From assembly GCA_020726025.1 (NCBI GenBank), contig DYTH01000005.1, forward strand, positions 1 to 51,390: a DNA stretch of 51,390 nt, written 5' to 3'. Shown here piece after piece: positions 9,139-16,398 of this stretch. A model generated the notes under the pieces. The model ran no database searches, was not told the DNA's origin, and saw only the letters and a list, made by a program, of their open reading frames with translations. This DNA is from Syntrophus aciditrophicus. Its GTDB lineage: Bacteria > Desulfobacterota > Syntrophia > Syntrophales > UBA5619. The first letter of the stretch is position 1. Each line of letters begins with the position of its first letter. The position numbers were made by a program, and so were the translations under genes.

Positions 9139-11097
9139 TTACAAATCCCAGAAAAAGGTCACGCCGCTTGTCGGAAAGATCCACGCATCGTCGGCGATAG
9201 TCAGACGCACGGATTCACCCGGAACACGTGTAGCCTCCGGTGTATGGTGTTTCCCGGAGAAGAAGCTGACGTCCCTGACGTTTTTGATATCCGTTTTCGC
9301 ATAGTTGAAAGAGATGCTCACCCCCCGTGTCGGATAAACGATGTAGGCGGAAAAAATCCGGGAATCCATCCGTTGCCTTGTTTCGGTCTCTATCTCGAAG
9401 CGGGCGATAGTGTTGATTTTTTCCTGCAGCTCTTCCAAGCCGTAAACAAGCTCCAGAGCGCCGCTTTTAGAGGATTTTTCGAGAAGAGGGAGGTTCTTTT
9501 CGTCAATGCTGATTTTCTTGACGACAAAATCCTCTTCGGGGTTGCCGTTTTGCTCTGTGTTCAAAAGCCATCGGTATTCGCAGAGGCTGTTTTCAAAAAG
9601 TTCGGCCAGGTGTTTCTCATCGAAGGCGCACCCGATCATCAGACGGGAGTCCCTCAATTCCTTGGAGTATTCGATATGCGTCGTCACCTTGAAGAAGTCC
9701 TTGCGTGCAGGCGCCGCTGCGATTTCGGAGGCGGTGAACGCGGAAAATGTGACTTCGTAACGAAAATCGCTTCGGAGATCAAGCCGTCGGTCGTTTTTAC
9801 CGAACAGTATTTCAAACATCTCGCTGTAAATGGCGTTCCCCAGCTCGTCATTTCTGGCCCGCGCCTGAAGGCAGCTCCGGATGATCCCGTCGATGCGGCT
9901 GATCGATCTCTCCTCTCCGGGGATGAAAATCCGGCGGAGGCGCGGTTCCACACGATCGGGCATTCCGTCGCGGCAGAAGACCCGCGGCGCCCTTTTGCCC
10001 AGAGCGCAAAGGATTTCGTAGCCAATCGAGTGCGACCGGACGGCTATTTGCTCAAGGGAAATGGTTTCTTCACCCTGACTTCCAAGAAGAACGACTTCAT
10101 CGCCGACATGGCAGCCATCCACTGCGCTTATGTTGAGCGTACACATGTCCATCGAGATTCTGCCGACGATGGGGGTCCTTTTCCCGCCGACCAGCGCCTC
10201 TCCCTGGTTGGATAGCAGCCAGCCCAGACCGTCTCCGTAGCCGACCGGGATCGTCGCGATCCGCGTGGGCCGCCGTGTAATGAAGGTGCGGCCGTATCCG
10301 ATTCCGTAACCTTCCGGAAAATCCTTGATCAGGGCGATCCGGGTCTTGAAACTCATAACGGGACGCAAATGAATCTTGTGCGTTGTTTCCGTTGAGGGGT
10401 GTATCCCGTAGGTGATAAGCCCCGGCCTGACCAGATCGAGATTACACTGGGGGTAGTTGATGATGGCGCCGCTGTTGGATATGTGGCGAATGGGAATATC
10501 GATGCCGAGGGAATCGATTTGACCGAGGAGTTTCTGGAATTCTTCCCACTGCAACTGGTTGTAGAAAGAAAGGATTTCGCTCTCGGAAAAGTGGCTGAAA
10601 AGACCTTCCAGCTTCAGATTCGGCATGACCGCTATTTCCCGGATTCCCTGAAGGGCCTCTTTCAGGAGGATGCCGCCCCGCCCCATGCCGGTGTCAATCT
10701 CGACGTGGACGGGCGTGATTACCCCGGCGCTGCATGACTTTTCCTGAAGTTCGCGTGCAAAATCAAGCGCCGAGATGGAGGGGATCAGGCTGTATTTGAT
10801 GATCTGTTCTATTTCCGGAATCGTGGCGGGGGAGAGGATGACGACCGGCGCCGTTATTCCGCTGACGCGAAGCTGAACACCCTCGTCGGCATTGGCGACG
10901 CCGAGGCAGGATGCGCCGTTCTTGAGGGCTGCGTTGGAAATCTCTATGGCGCCGTGCCCGTAGCCGTCCGCCTTGACGACCTGCATAATCTGGACACCGG
11001 GACCGACCTGTTTTTTGATTGCCTCCCAGTTGGCGGCAAAATGGCCGAGATCAACCTCTACCCAGCTTCTGTACTGTGTGGTTTCCTGAAAAGTCAT
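9139..11097 (-). CDS. alr: Alanine racemase fused to a large C-terminal domain of unknown function
   Basis: A 652-residue protein, while ordinary alanine racemases have about 370. Residues 1 to about 380 are a full PLP alanine racemase: VVKADGYGHG contains the PLP lysine, IDTGMGRGG and HISNSGA follow, and PGLITYGIHP plus ISMDM carry the catalytic-site residues. From about residue 385 there is an extra ~265-residue domain, rich in beta-type sequence, with no motif I recognise. It ends ...WIFPTSGVTFFWDL. The frame is open throughout with the same codon style, so this is a fusion and not a sequencing join. The ribosome site is weak. It is followed by ddl. The extension may regulate the enzyme or bind a partner. 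Confidence 0.88.
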   Translation of the reverse strand: MTFQETTQYRSWVEVDLGHFAANWEAIKKQVGPGVQIMQVVKADGYGHGAIEISNAALKNGASCLGVANADEGVQLRVSGITAPVVILSPATIPEIEQIIKYSLIPSISALDFARELQEKSCSAGVITPVHVEIDTGMGRGGILLKEALQGIREIAVMPNLKLEGLFSHFSESEILSFYNQLQWEEFQKLLGQIDSLGIDIPIRHISNSGAIINYPQCNLDLVRPGLITYGIHPSTETTHKIHLRPVMSFKTRIALIKDFPEGYGIGYGRTFITRRPTRIATIPVGYGDGLGWLLSNQGEALVGGKRTPIVGRISMDMCTLNISAVDGCHVGDEVVLLGSQGEETISLEQIAVRSHSIGYEILCALGKRAPRVFCRDGMPDRVEPRLRRIFIPGEERSISRIDGIIRSCLQARARNDELGNAIYSEMFEILFGKNDRRLDLRSDFRYEVTFSAFTASEIAAAPARKDFFKVTTHIEYSKELRDSRLMIGCAFDEKHLAELFENSLCEYRWLLNTEQNGNPEEDFVVKKISIDEKNLPLLEKSSKSGALELVYGLEELQEKINTIARFEIETETRQRMDSRIFSAYIVYPTRGVSISFNYAKTDIKNVRDVSFFSGKHHTPEATRVPGESVRLTIADDAWIFPTSGVTFFWDL

Positions 11098-11220
11098 CGA
11101 TAGCCCTGTATCTGAAAGCGCAGCTTGATGTTCATAAAGCGAAGCTTAATACTCATAAAATGGAGGAAATTGCAAAACTCCCTGTTCTGTCATTCCCGCG
11201 AGGTTTCTGGCGGGAAAACG

Positions 11221-11423
11221 AAGTTTAATGTTCATAATCCACATTGTAACCATCTGAAATCATGGATGCCCGACAAAAGCATTCGGGCATGACAACACGT
11301 TTTGCAATTACCTCAATGGTAACTATTCAGCATAATCAACAGGACATTAAAAAAGCCTGTCATCCCCGAATGTTTCTATCGGGGATCCATAAAGTCAAAA
11401 TCTGGATTATGAACATTAAACTT
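11221..11423. repeat. Inverted-repeat element with 21-bp perfect arms
   Basis: Positions 11221-11241 and 11403-11423 are exact reverse complements (AAGTTTAATGTTCATAATCC plus one base). Related half-sites AAGCTTGATGTTCATAAA and AAGCTTAATACTCATAAA sit at about 11123-11159, and another is at 57-74. Inside is the small hairpin GCCCGAcaaaagcatTCGGGC. The right arm lies within the neighbouring element 11319-11622, so the two interlock. There is no gene here. The whole 11098-11661 gap is built of such repeats. Confidence 0.65.
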
Positions 11424-11622
11424 GATGGTCTCGTCAAAAGTCGATTTTGCCCCTTTTTGTCATTCCGTGCTTGACACGGAATCCAGTGAATTTAGTCGCT
11501 TATGGATTCCGGCTTTCGCCGGAATGACGGTTTTTGGACTTTTGACGAGTTCATCAAACTTCGTTTTCCCGATTAAACCCTCGGGAATTACAATCATTCT
11601 GAAAAAGGTGCTGAATAGTTAC
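11319..11622. mobile_element. MITE-like element, second copy, interrupted by a nested element
   Basis: The ends are GTAACTATTCAGCA (11319-11332) and TGCTGAATAGTTAC (11609-11622), identical to those of the 132-bp copy at 1730-1861. The internal GTCATCCCCGAATG...CGGGGAT and TTCCCGATTAAACCCTCGGGAA match that copy too. About 170 bp of extra sequence in the middle, holding the element at 11430-11549, makes this copy longer, which suggests insertion of one repeat into another. No transposase is encoded. Confidence 0.7.
11430..11549. mobile_element. Nested MITE-like element with CTCGTCAAAAGTC ends
   Basis: Perfect 13-bp ends, CTCGTCAAAAGTC at 11430-11442 and its complement at 11537-11549. They extend imperfectly to 25 bp (11418-11442 and 11537-11561, four mismatches). 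The interior holds GTCATTCCGTGCTTGACACGG and the palindrome ATTCCGGCTTTCGCCGGAAT. The right end is identical to window positions 38-50. The element sits inside the copy of the other family at 11319-11622. Confidence 0.7.
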
Positions 11623-11661
11623 ATAAAATGCATGCAAATTTAACATAGTGAGATTCCGCCG

Positions 11662-13908
11662 TTATTTTTTCGTCATGGTGAAGACGCCGTCCCAGTCCTC
11701 TCCGGGAGAGTTTTCCTTGTAGTCCTCGCAGCGCTCGATATAGAGCCTGGATGGGTAATCGTCGGGCCGCAATTCCAGCGCCCTGGTGAAAGCCGTCGCC
11801 GCTTCATCCCACATACAGTTTCTGTATGCATTCAGACCGTCTTCAAAGAGCGCTGTAAAGGCCTGCCACTGAGGCTTGTTCTTCATTTCGCCCAGCAGTT
11901 CAAATATCCGGACCGGACGTTTTTTCCCTTTTACACGGACGGCATCCAGTTCCCGGCAGAAAAAGTCATCCTTGATCACATCGTGGGTGAATTCGCTGAT
12001 AATGATGTTTGTGCCGTACTCCTTGTTGGTTCCTTCCAGCCGCGAGGCGAGGTTCACGCTGTCTCCCATCACCGTGTAATCAAAACGCATTTCCGATCCC
12101 ATGTTTCCCACAACCATATCGCCCGTGTTGATGCCGATGCCGATGTTGATGGGCGGCCATCCCTCACTTTCCCATTTCACCTGCAGGCGCTTCAATTCAG
12201 ACATCATTTCTAACGCGGTGAGGCAGCATCGCCGGGCATGGTCGGGCTGGTCAAGCGGAGCACCGAAAACGGCCATGATCGCATCGCCGATGTACTTGTC
12301 CAGAAGGCCGTCGTATTTGAAGACGATATTGGTCATCGCGGTCAGGTATTCATTGAGAAGCTGCACCAGTTTTTCCGGGGAGAGTTTCTCCGAAATGCTC
12401 GTAAAGCCCCGTATATCGGAGAACATGACGGAGAGGTTCTTTTTGTCGCCACCCAGCTTGAGCTTGTCGGGATCTTTCAGAATCTCGTTGACAACGGAAG
12501 CTGTCAGGTAGTACTGGAATGCCCCTCTTATCTTTTTCTTTTCCCTCTCCTCGGTCACATAGCGGTAAACGGTTATCCCCAGATAGGCCGTAATAATGGT
12601 CAGCGCTGGATATACAACGTTCATCCAGATATTGAAGGCGACAAAAATATACCTGTTTATGATGATGAAAAGAGAAAGAAGCAGGAGGGTAAACACCACG
12701 CCCGCGACGGCTTTCATTCTGGGGAGTAAAATCCCCACCAGAAGGCCGGTAAAAATGATGACGCACAGATCGATAAACAATATCAATCCGGAATTAATCA
12801 GAAAATTTTGATGGAGAATGTTGTCGATTACGGTTGCATGGATCTCGACTCCGGGATAAACGGAGCTGAAGGGGGTGTTTCTCATATCGTAGATCCCGGT
12901 GGCCGTCGCTCCCACAAGGGCGATTTTCCCGCTGATTTTTTCAGAAGGGATCCGGTCTGCCAGGATATCGGAGGCGGAATAATGGGGAAATGTATTCGCG
13001 GGGCCGAGGTAATTGATGAGAAGCCTTCCATCTTCATCGGTCGGAACCTGAATTTTATCCAGGCTGATGTTTTCAACGCCAATACCGGATATGTTGAGGG
13101 TCAGCATCGGCCAATCCAGGTACTGGACAAGGAGCGAAAGGGCCAGGGATGTGTAGTAGTTTTCGCCAAACTTGATTGTCAAAGGAGCCCAGCGTATAAC
13201 GCCGTCAGTATCGGGGAAGGCATTAAAATATCCACTGTTTTCGGCAGCATCGGATATCTCCGGCAGGTTAGGCTGCACTGCGTAGGCCTTTATAATATAA
13301 GAATCATTCACTTCTTCTCTTTTTCGGACCATTGTGAAGCGGCTGTTGGCGATTTGTTCTTCCGAGGCTTGGATTTCCTCTGGCTTCAGATGGCCTACCT
13401 CCTTGGAACTGATATGAAAAAAGTAGCCGAGGGTTACATTTTGAGATTTCTTTATGGCGTCGGCAAGGGCGGCGTCGGTGTCCGCCTCTTGCTTTCTTTT
13501 TCCCAGAATGGCGGCAAAATCATTGTTCCCGCTGCCGGTTTTCCGCAAGTCTGTCATGAGTTTTTCGATTGTCTTCAGAGAGGAGTTTTCATCTGGTTCG
13601 GCAAAGACGATATCGAAGCCGACGACCTTTGCTCCGAGTTCCTTGAGCTTTTCTGTCAGCGCGGCAATCGTTGTCCTTGGCCAGGGCCATCGCCCCAGCT
13701 CGCTCAAGCTTTTTTCATCGATAGTCACGATGAAAGTCTCGCCGCCCGAGGGCATTGCCCCTCGTGATACGGTGCGCAGGTCGAGTGCCTTCAGCTCCAT
13801 GAAACGCAGAAATCTGGGATCCAGAAAGAATAGAACGATCGCCAGAAAAATAACCAGCAAGGCTATTTTCAGGGGCGAAGGGGATAAAAAATTCTTCAGG
13901 GCTTTCAT
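11662..13908 (-). CDS. CHASE2-domain adenylate/guanylate cyclase
   Basis: A 748-residue membrane cyclase. The N-terminal membrane segment (about 13-29) is followed by an extracytoplasmic CHASE2 sensor (about 45-370: SRGAMPSGGETFIVTIDEKS ... PGVEIHATVIDNIL). Three membrane helices come next, then a class III cyclase domain from about 470. Its metal-binding Asps are in MFSDIRGF and GDAIMAVFG, and the base/transition-state region is DYTVMGDSVNLASRLEG. The C-terminal tail has a TPR-like helix pair (WDEAATAFTRALELRPDD). It should make cAMP (or cGMP) in response to an envelope signal. It is monocistronic. A 20-bp tandem repeat lies 52 bp upstream of the start. Confidence 0.88.
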   Translation of the reverse strand: MKALKNFLSPSPLKIALLVIFLAIVLFFLDPRFLRFMELKALDLRTVSRGAMPSGGETFIVTIDEKSLSELGRWPWPRTTIAALTEKLKELGAKVVGFDIVFAEPDENSSLKTIEKLMTDLRKTGSGNNDFAAILGKRKQEADTDAALADAIKKSQNVTLGYFFHISSKEVGHLKPEEIQASEEQIANSRFTMVRKREEVNDSYIIKAYAVQPNLPEISDAAENSGYFNAFPDTDGVIRWAPLTIKFGENYYTSLALSLLVQYLDWPMLTLNISGIGVENISLDKIQVPTDEDGRLLINYLGPANTFPHYSASDILADRIPSEKISGKIALVGATATGIYDMRNTPFSSVYPGVEIHATVIDNILHQNFLINSGLILFIDLCVIIFTGLLVGILLPRMKAVAGVVFTLLLLSLFIIINRYIFVAFNIWMNVVYPALTIITAYLGITVYRYVTEEREKKKIRGAFQYYLTASVVNEILKDPDKLKLGGDKKNLSVMFSDIRGFTSISEKLSPEKLVQLLNEYLTAMTNIVFKYDGLLDKYIGDAIMAVFGAPLDQPDHARRCCLTALEMMSELKRLQVKWESEGWPPINIGIGINTGDMVVGNMGSEMRFDYTVMGDSVNLASRLEGTNKEYGTNIIISEFTHDVIKDDFFCRELDAVRVKGKKRPVRIFELLGEMKNKPQWQAFTALFEDGLNAYRNCMWDEAATAFTRALELRPDDYPSRLYIERCEDYKENSPGEDWDGVFTMTKK

Positions 13909-13960
13909 CGCTCATATCCAGGGTAATGAAAAATCGACGGGTACGTTCACTTCGTAACCG

Positions 13961-14000
13961 ACCGTAAACGATCACAGCGGGCCGTAAACGATCACAGCGG
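13961..14000. repeat. Tandem 20-bp direct repeat upstream of the cyclase gene
   Basis: Two adjacent copies of (A/G)CCGTAAACGATCACAGCGG, differing only in the first base. They lie 52-92 bp upstream of the cyclase start (transcribed leftward), a plausible place for a regulator to bind, though chance slippage can also make such a pair. The rest of 13909-14085 shows nothing else. Confidence 0.6.
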
Positions 14001-14085
14001 GGTTGTATGCAAAGTCAAACAAAGCGCGCTGATGTATAAATTATTTGCTGACAAAAATCCAGCCCAATTACACGCGAACAAAGCC

Positions 14086-14112
14086 TTGACAATCACCAGC
14101 TCTTCATATACT
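14086..14112 (+). promoter_or_regulatory. Probable promoter of tRNA-Thr
   Basis: TTGACA at 14086-14091 is a perfect -35 box. A -10 TATACT lies at 14107-14112 with a short 15-bp spacer; the register with 17 bp gives TACTAA. Transcription would start near 14119, about 35 nt before the mature tRNA. Confidence 0.5.
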
Positions 14113-14152
14113 AAATCCGCCGTCGCAGGGAATCGTATTCTCTGAAAAAAAG

Positions 14153-14228
14153 GCCGATGTAGCTCAGACGGTAGAGCAGCTGATTCGTAATCAGCAGGTC
14201 AGCAGTTCGATCCTGCTCATCGGCTCCA
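14153..14228 (+). tRNA. tRNA-Thr (anticodon CGT)
   Basis: A full cloverleaf of 76 nt. The acceptor stem is GCCGATG / CATCGGC, the D arm GCTC...GAGC, the anticodon stem GCTGA / TCAGC with loop TTCGTAA, and the T arm AGCAG-TTCGATC-CTGCT. The discriminator base is T and CCA is encoded. Anticodon CGT reads ACG (Thr). There is no integrase or duplicated 3' end nearby, so it is not a visible attachment site. Confidence 0.97.
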
Positions 14229-14237
14229 GAAAATCAA

Positions 14238-14270
14238 GGGGTTAACCAGATTTCGGTTAGCCCCTTTTTT
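14238..14270 (+). terminator. Intrinsic terminator after tRNA-Thr
   Basis: The stem GGGGTTAACC / GGTTAGCCCC (one wobble) with a short loop is followed by six T residues. It starts 10 nt after the CCA end. Confidence 0.85.
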
Positions 14271-14366
14271 CTTCCGGCATCCGGGCATTTAACACAGGTT
14301 GAAAAGTCAGCGGATTTGAGTTACAAGGCATCCCGTAATCCATATCCTGTCAGGGAGGCTCAAAAG

Positions 14367-15071
14367 ATGGCTGGCGTCATTCGTTTTCTTGGTCACTCGT
14401 TTGTAGAATTTACCACATCGGACGATAAAGTAATTCTTTTTGACCCCTGGACGAAGGATGACGGCAACCCCGTCTGCCCTGTCGAAACCGGGGAAATAGA
14501 GCGGGCCGACCTGGTGCTTGTCAGCCATGACCATTTCGACCACACGGGCTCTGCCGTCTCAATCTGCAAAAAAACGGGAGCCCTGCTCGGTGGAGCTGTC
14601 CAGACTGTGGGACGTATGATAAAGGAAGGTTTCAGCGGCAATCAGGTTGTGAATACCGGCGCTGGCTACATGGTGGGGGGAGGGGTGGAGCTGGGCTGGG
14701 TCAGGGTTGTTGCAACACCCGCTTTTCATTCCTCCGACACCGCCTGCCCGCTGGGGGCCATCGTCATTGCCGCGGACGGAACAACAGTCTATCACGCCGG
14801 AGACACGGGTCTATTCGGAGATATGGCGCTTTACGGACGTCTCTATCCGCTGGATGCGGCCATTGTCCCCATCGGCGGGGTCTTTACGATGGACGCGTAT
14901 CAGGCAAGCGAGGCGGTGATGATGCTCAATCCGAAAATCGCCATCCCGATGCACTATGCCTCATTTCCGGTTGTGGCCCCGACAGCGGACAGCTTTGTCG
15001 CACTGTGCGCCGAAAAGGCGCCCCAGGTCAGGGTGGTCCCACTTGCGGCCGGCGAGAAATTCAGCCTTTAA
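14367..15071 (+). CDS. UPF0173 metal-dependent hydrolase (metallo-beta-lactamase fold)
   Basis: A 234-residue metallo-beta-lactamase-fold protein of the UPF0173 (YtkL-like) family, whose substrate is unknown. The zinc motif is HDHFDH (residues 54-59). Further metal ligands are likely in TPAFHSSD, YHAGDTGLFGDM and IPMHYASFP. I chose the ATG at 14367, which follows AGGGAGG by 8 nt and gives the family's usual length. An upstream TTG in frame would add 17 residues without a ribosome site. Cytoplasmic; no signal peptide. Confidence 0.88.
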   Translation: MAGVIRFLGHSFVEFTTSDDKVILFDPWTKDDGNPVCPVETGEIERADLVLVSHDHFDHTGSAVSICKKTGALLGGAVQTVGRMIKEGFSGNQVVNTGAGYMVGGGVELGWVRVVATPAFHSSDTACPLGAIVIAADGTTVYHAGDTGLFGDMALYGRLYPLDAAIVPIGGVFTMDAYQASEAVMMLNPKIAIPMHYASFPVVAPTADSFVALCAEKAPQVRVVPLAAGEKFSL

Positions 15072-15128
15072 AGCTGTGCCTGATAACCTGCCTTTGCAAT
15101 CACGTTTTCACATGCACGCCTAAAAAGC

Positions 15129-15156
15129 TTGACACCCCGTCATTTGTGCGTATATC
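15129..15156 (+). promoter_or_regulatory. Candidate promoter of dprA-topA
   Basis: TTGACA at 15129-15134, then 16 bp to TATATC (15151-15156). The -35 is perfect and the -10 is moderate. It lies about 40 bp upstream of the dprA start, a suitable distance. Confidence 0.4.
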
Positions 15157-15195
15157 GTCCCGAAAAATTTTTTGCTATCGGAACGTTAATTATCC

Positions 15196-16398
15196 ATGGA
15201 CAGGGAAGTACTTAAATACTGGCTCGCGTTGAGAGCTGTCAATGAAGTCGGCTGTGTCGGATTTCGTACGCTGCTTAAGGCCTTTGGAACTCCGCGGGAG
15301 GTCTTTGCAGCCTCCATGCAGATGCTGAAGGTTGTACCCGAAATTGGCCCCCGGATCGCCGACAATATCCGTTCCTTTTCGTCGTGGCGGAACATTGAAG
15401 AAGAACTCGATCGTGCCGACAGCATGGGCGTGGAGATTGTGGCCTGCATCGATAGTCGTTACCCGCGCAATCTTTTGAACATATACGATTATCCCCCTTT
15501 TATCTATGTTGCAGGGACGCTTGTCCCGGACGAACTGTGCGTTGCGGTGGTGGGGTCCCGTCTTGCCTCCGTTTATGGTCGTTTTACGACGGAAAAATTG
15601 AGCCGTGAACTGGCCCTGAAGGGGGTCACGGTTGTAAGCGGTCTTGCCCGCGGCATTGATGCCGCCGCGCACAGGGGGGCGCTGGCCGGAAGGGGGCGAA
15701 CCATCGCCGTTCTCGGGACCGGGATCGATACGATATACCCTCCGGAAAATAAAAAGCTGGCCGAAATGATCGTGGAAAATGGGGCTCTTGTTTCCGAGTT
15801 TTCGATGGGCACGCCCCCCAACGCCTCGAATTTTCCTGCCCGAAACAGGATTATCAGCGGCATTTCCATGGGCGTGGTTGTCGTGGAGGCTGGTGAGAAA
15901 AGCGGCTCGCTGATTACGGCAAGGATCGCCGCCGAACAGGGACGCTCCGTTTTTGCCGTGCCCGGGGAGATGGGGGCGGCCGGGTCGCGGGGCACCAATC
16001 ATCTGATCAAGCAGGGGGCAACGCTGCTTGAAGATATTGACGACATTTTTGAAGAGATTATTCCCCAGGCGGGTTTGGCGATGGGTGCAGTCCTTCCCGA
16101 AGCAGAGGAAGCGCCCCTGCCGCTCTTGAATCAGACGGTTTCTCCCGCATCAGACAAAAGAGCAGCGCCGCCGGAGCGGGAGGTTCCGTCCGCGCCAGAC
16201 AGGCAGAAGTCCATGGCGGACGGTGAACGGGAGCTTTTTGCCCTCCTTTCCGCCCGGCCTGTCGGCATTGAAACACTGATTGAACAATCCGGACAGCCTG
16301 CCCGGGTAATTCAGAATAACCTGTTGACACTCGAACTGGCCGGGTTGGTCGTACAGCTTCCCGGCAAGAACTTCATACGCAAGGAGCAGACAAGTTGA
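15196..16398 (+). CDS. dprA: DNA-processing protein DprA
   Basis: A 400-residue DprA/Smf protein, which loads RecA on incoming single-stranded DNA. The N-terminal helix-hairpin region (VGFRTLLKAFGTP, PEIGPRIADNI) precedes the Rossmann-like core: VVGSRLASVYG, VSGLARGIDAAAHRGAL, VLGTGIDTIYPPENKKL, FPARNRIISG and SGSLITARIAAEQGR. A linker with low-complexity Pro/Ala follows, then a C-terminal winged helix (about 335-395, LFALLSARPVGIETLIEQSG). The ribosome site is weak. The stop overlaps the topA start by 4 bp (TTGA), so the two are translationally coupled. Confidence 0.95.
   Translation: MDREVLKYWLALRAVNEVGCVGFRTLLKAFGTPREVFAASMQMLKVVPEIGPRIADNIRSFSSWRNIEEELDRADSMGVEIVACIDSRYPRNLLNIYDYPPFIYVAGTLVPDELCVAVVGSRLASVYGRFTTEKLSRELALKGVTVVSGLARGIDAAAHRGALAGRGRTIAVLGTGIDTIYPPENKKLAEMIVENGALVSEFSMGTPPNASNFPARNRIISGISMGVVVVEAGEKSGSLITARIAAEQGRSVFAVPGEMGAAGSRGTNHLIKQGATLLEDIDDIFEEIIPQAGLAMGAVLPEAEEAPLPLLNQTVSPASDKRAAPPEREVPSAPDRQKSMADGERELFALLSARPVGIETLIEQSGQPARVIQNNLLTLELAGLVVQLPGKNFIRKEQTS

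Noticed and set aside
9121-10215. 364-codon plus-strand frame opposite alr
   Set aside because: Shadow of the racemase gene; no recognisable motif.
14153-14270. tRNA-Thr as a genomic-island attachment site
   Set aside because: No integrase and no repeated tRNA 3' end in the window.
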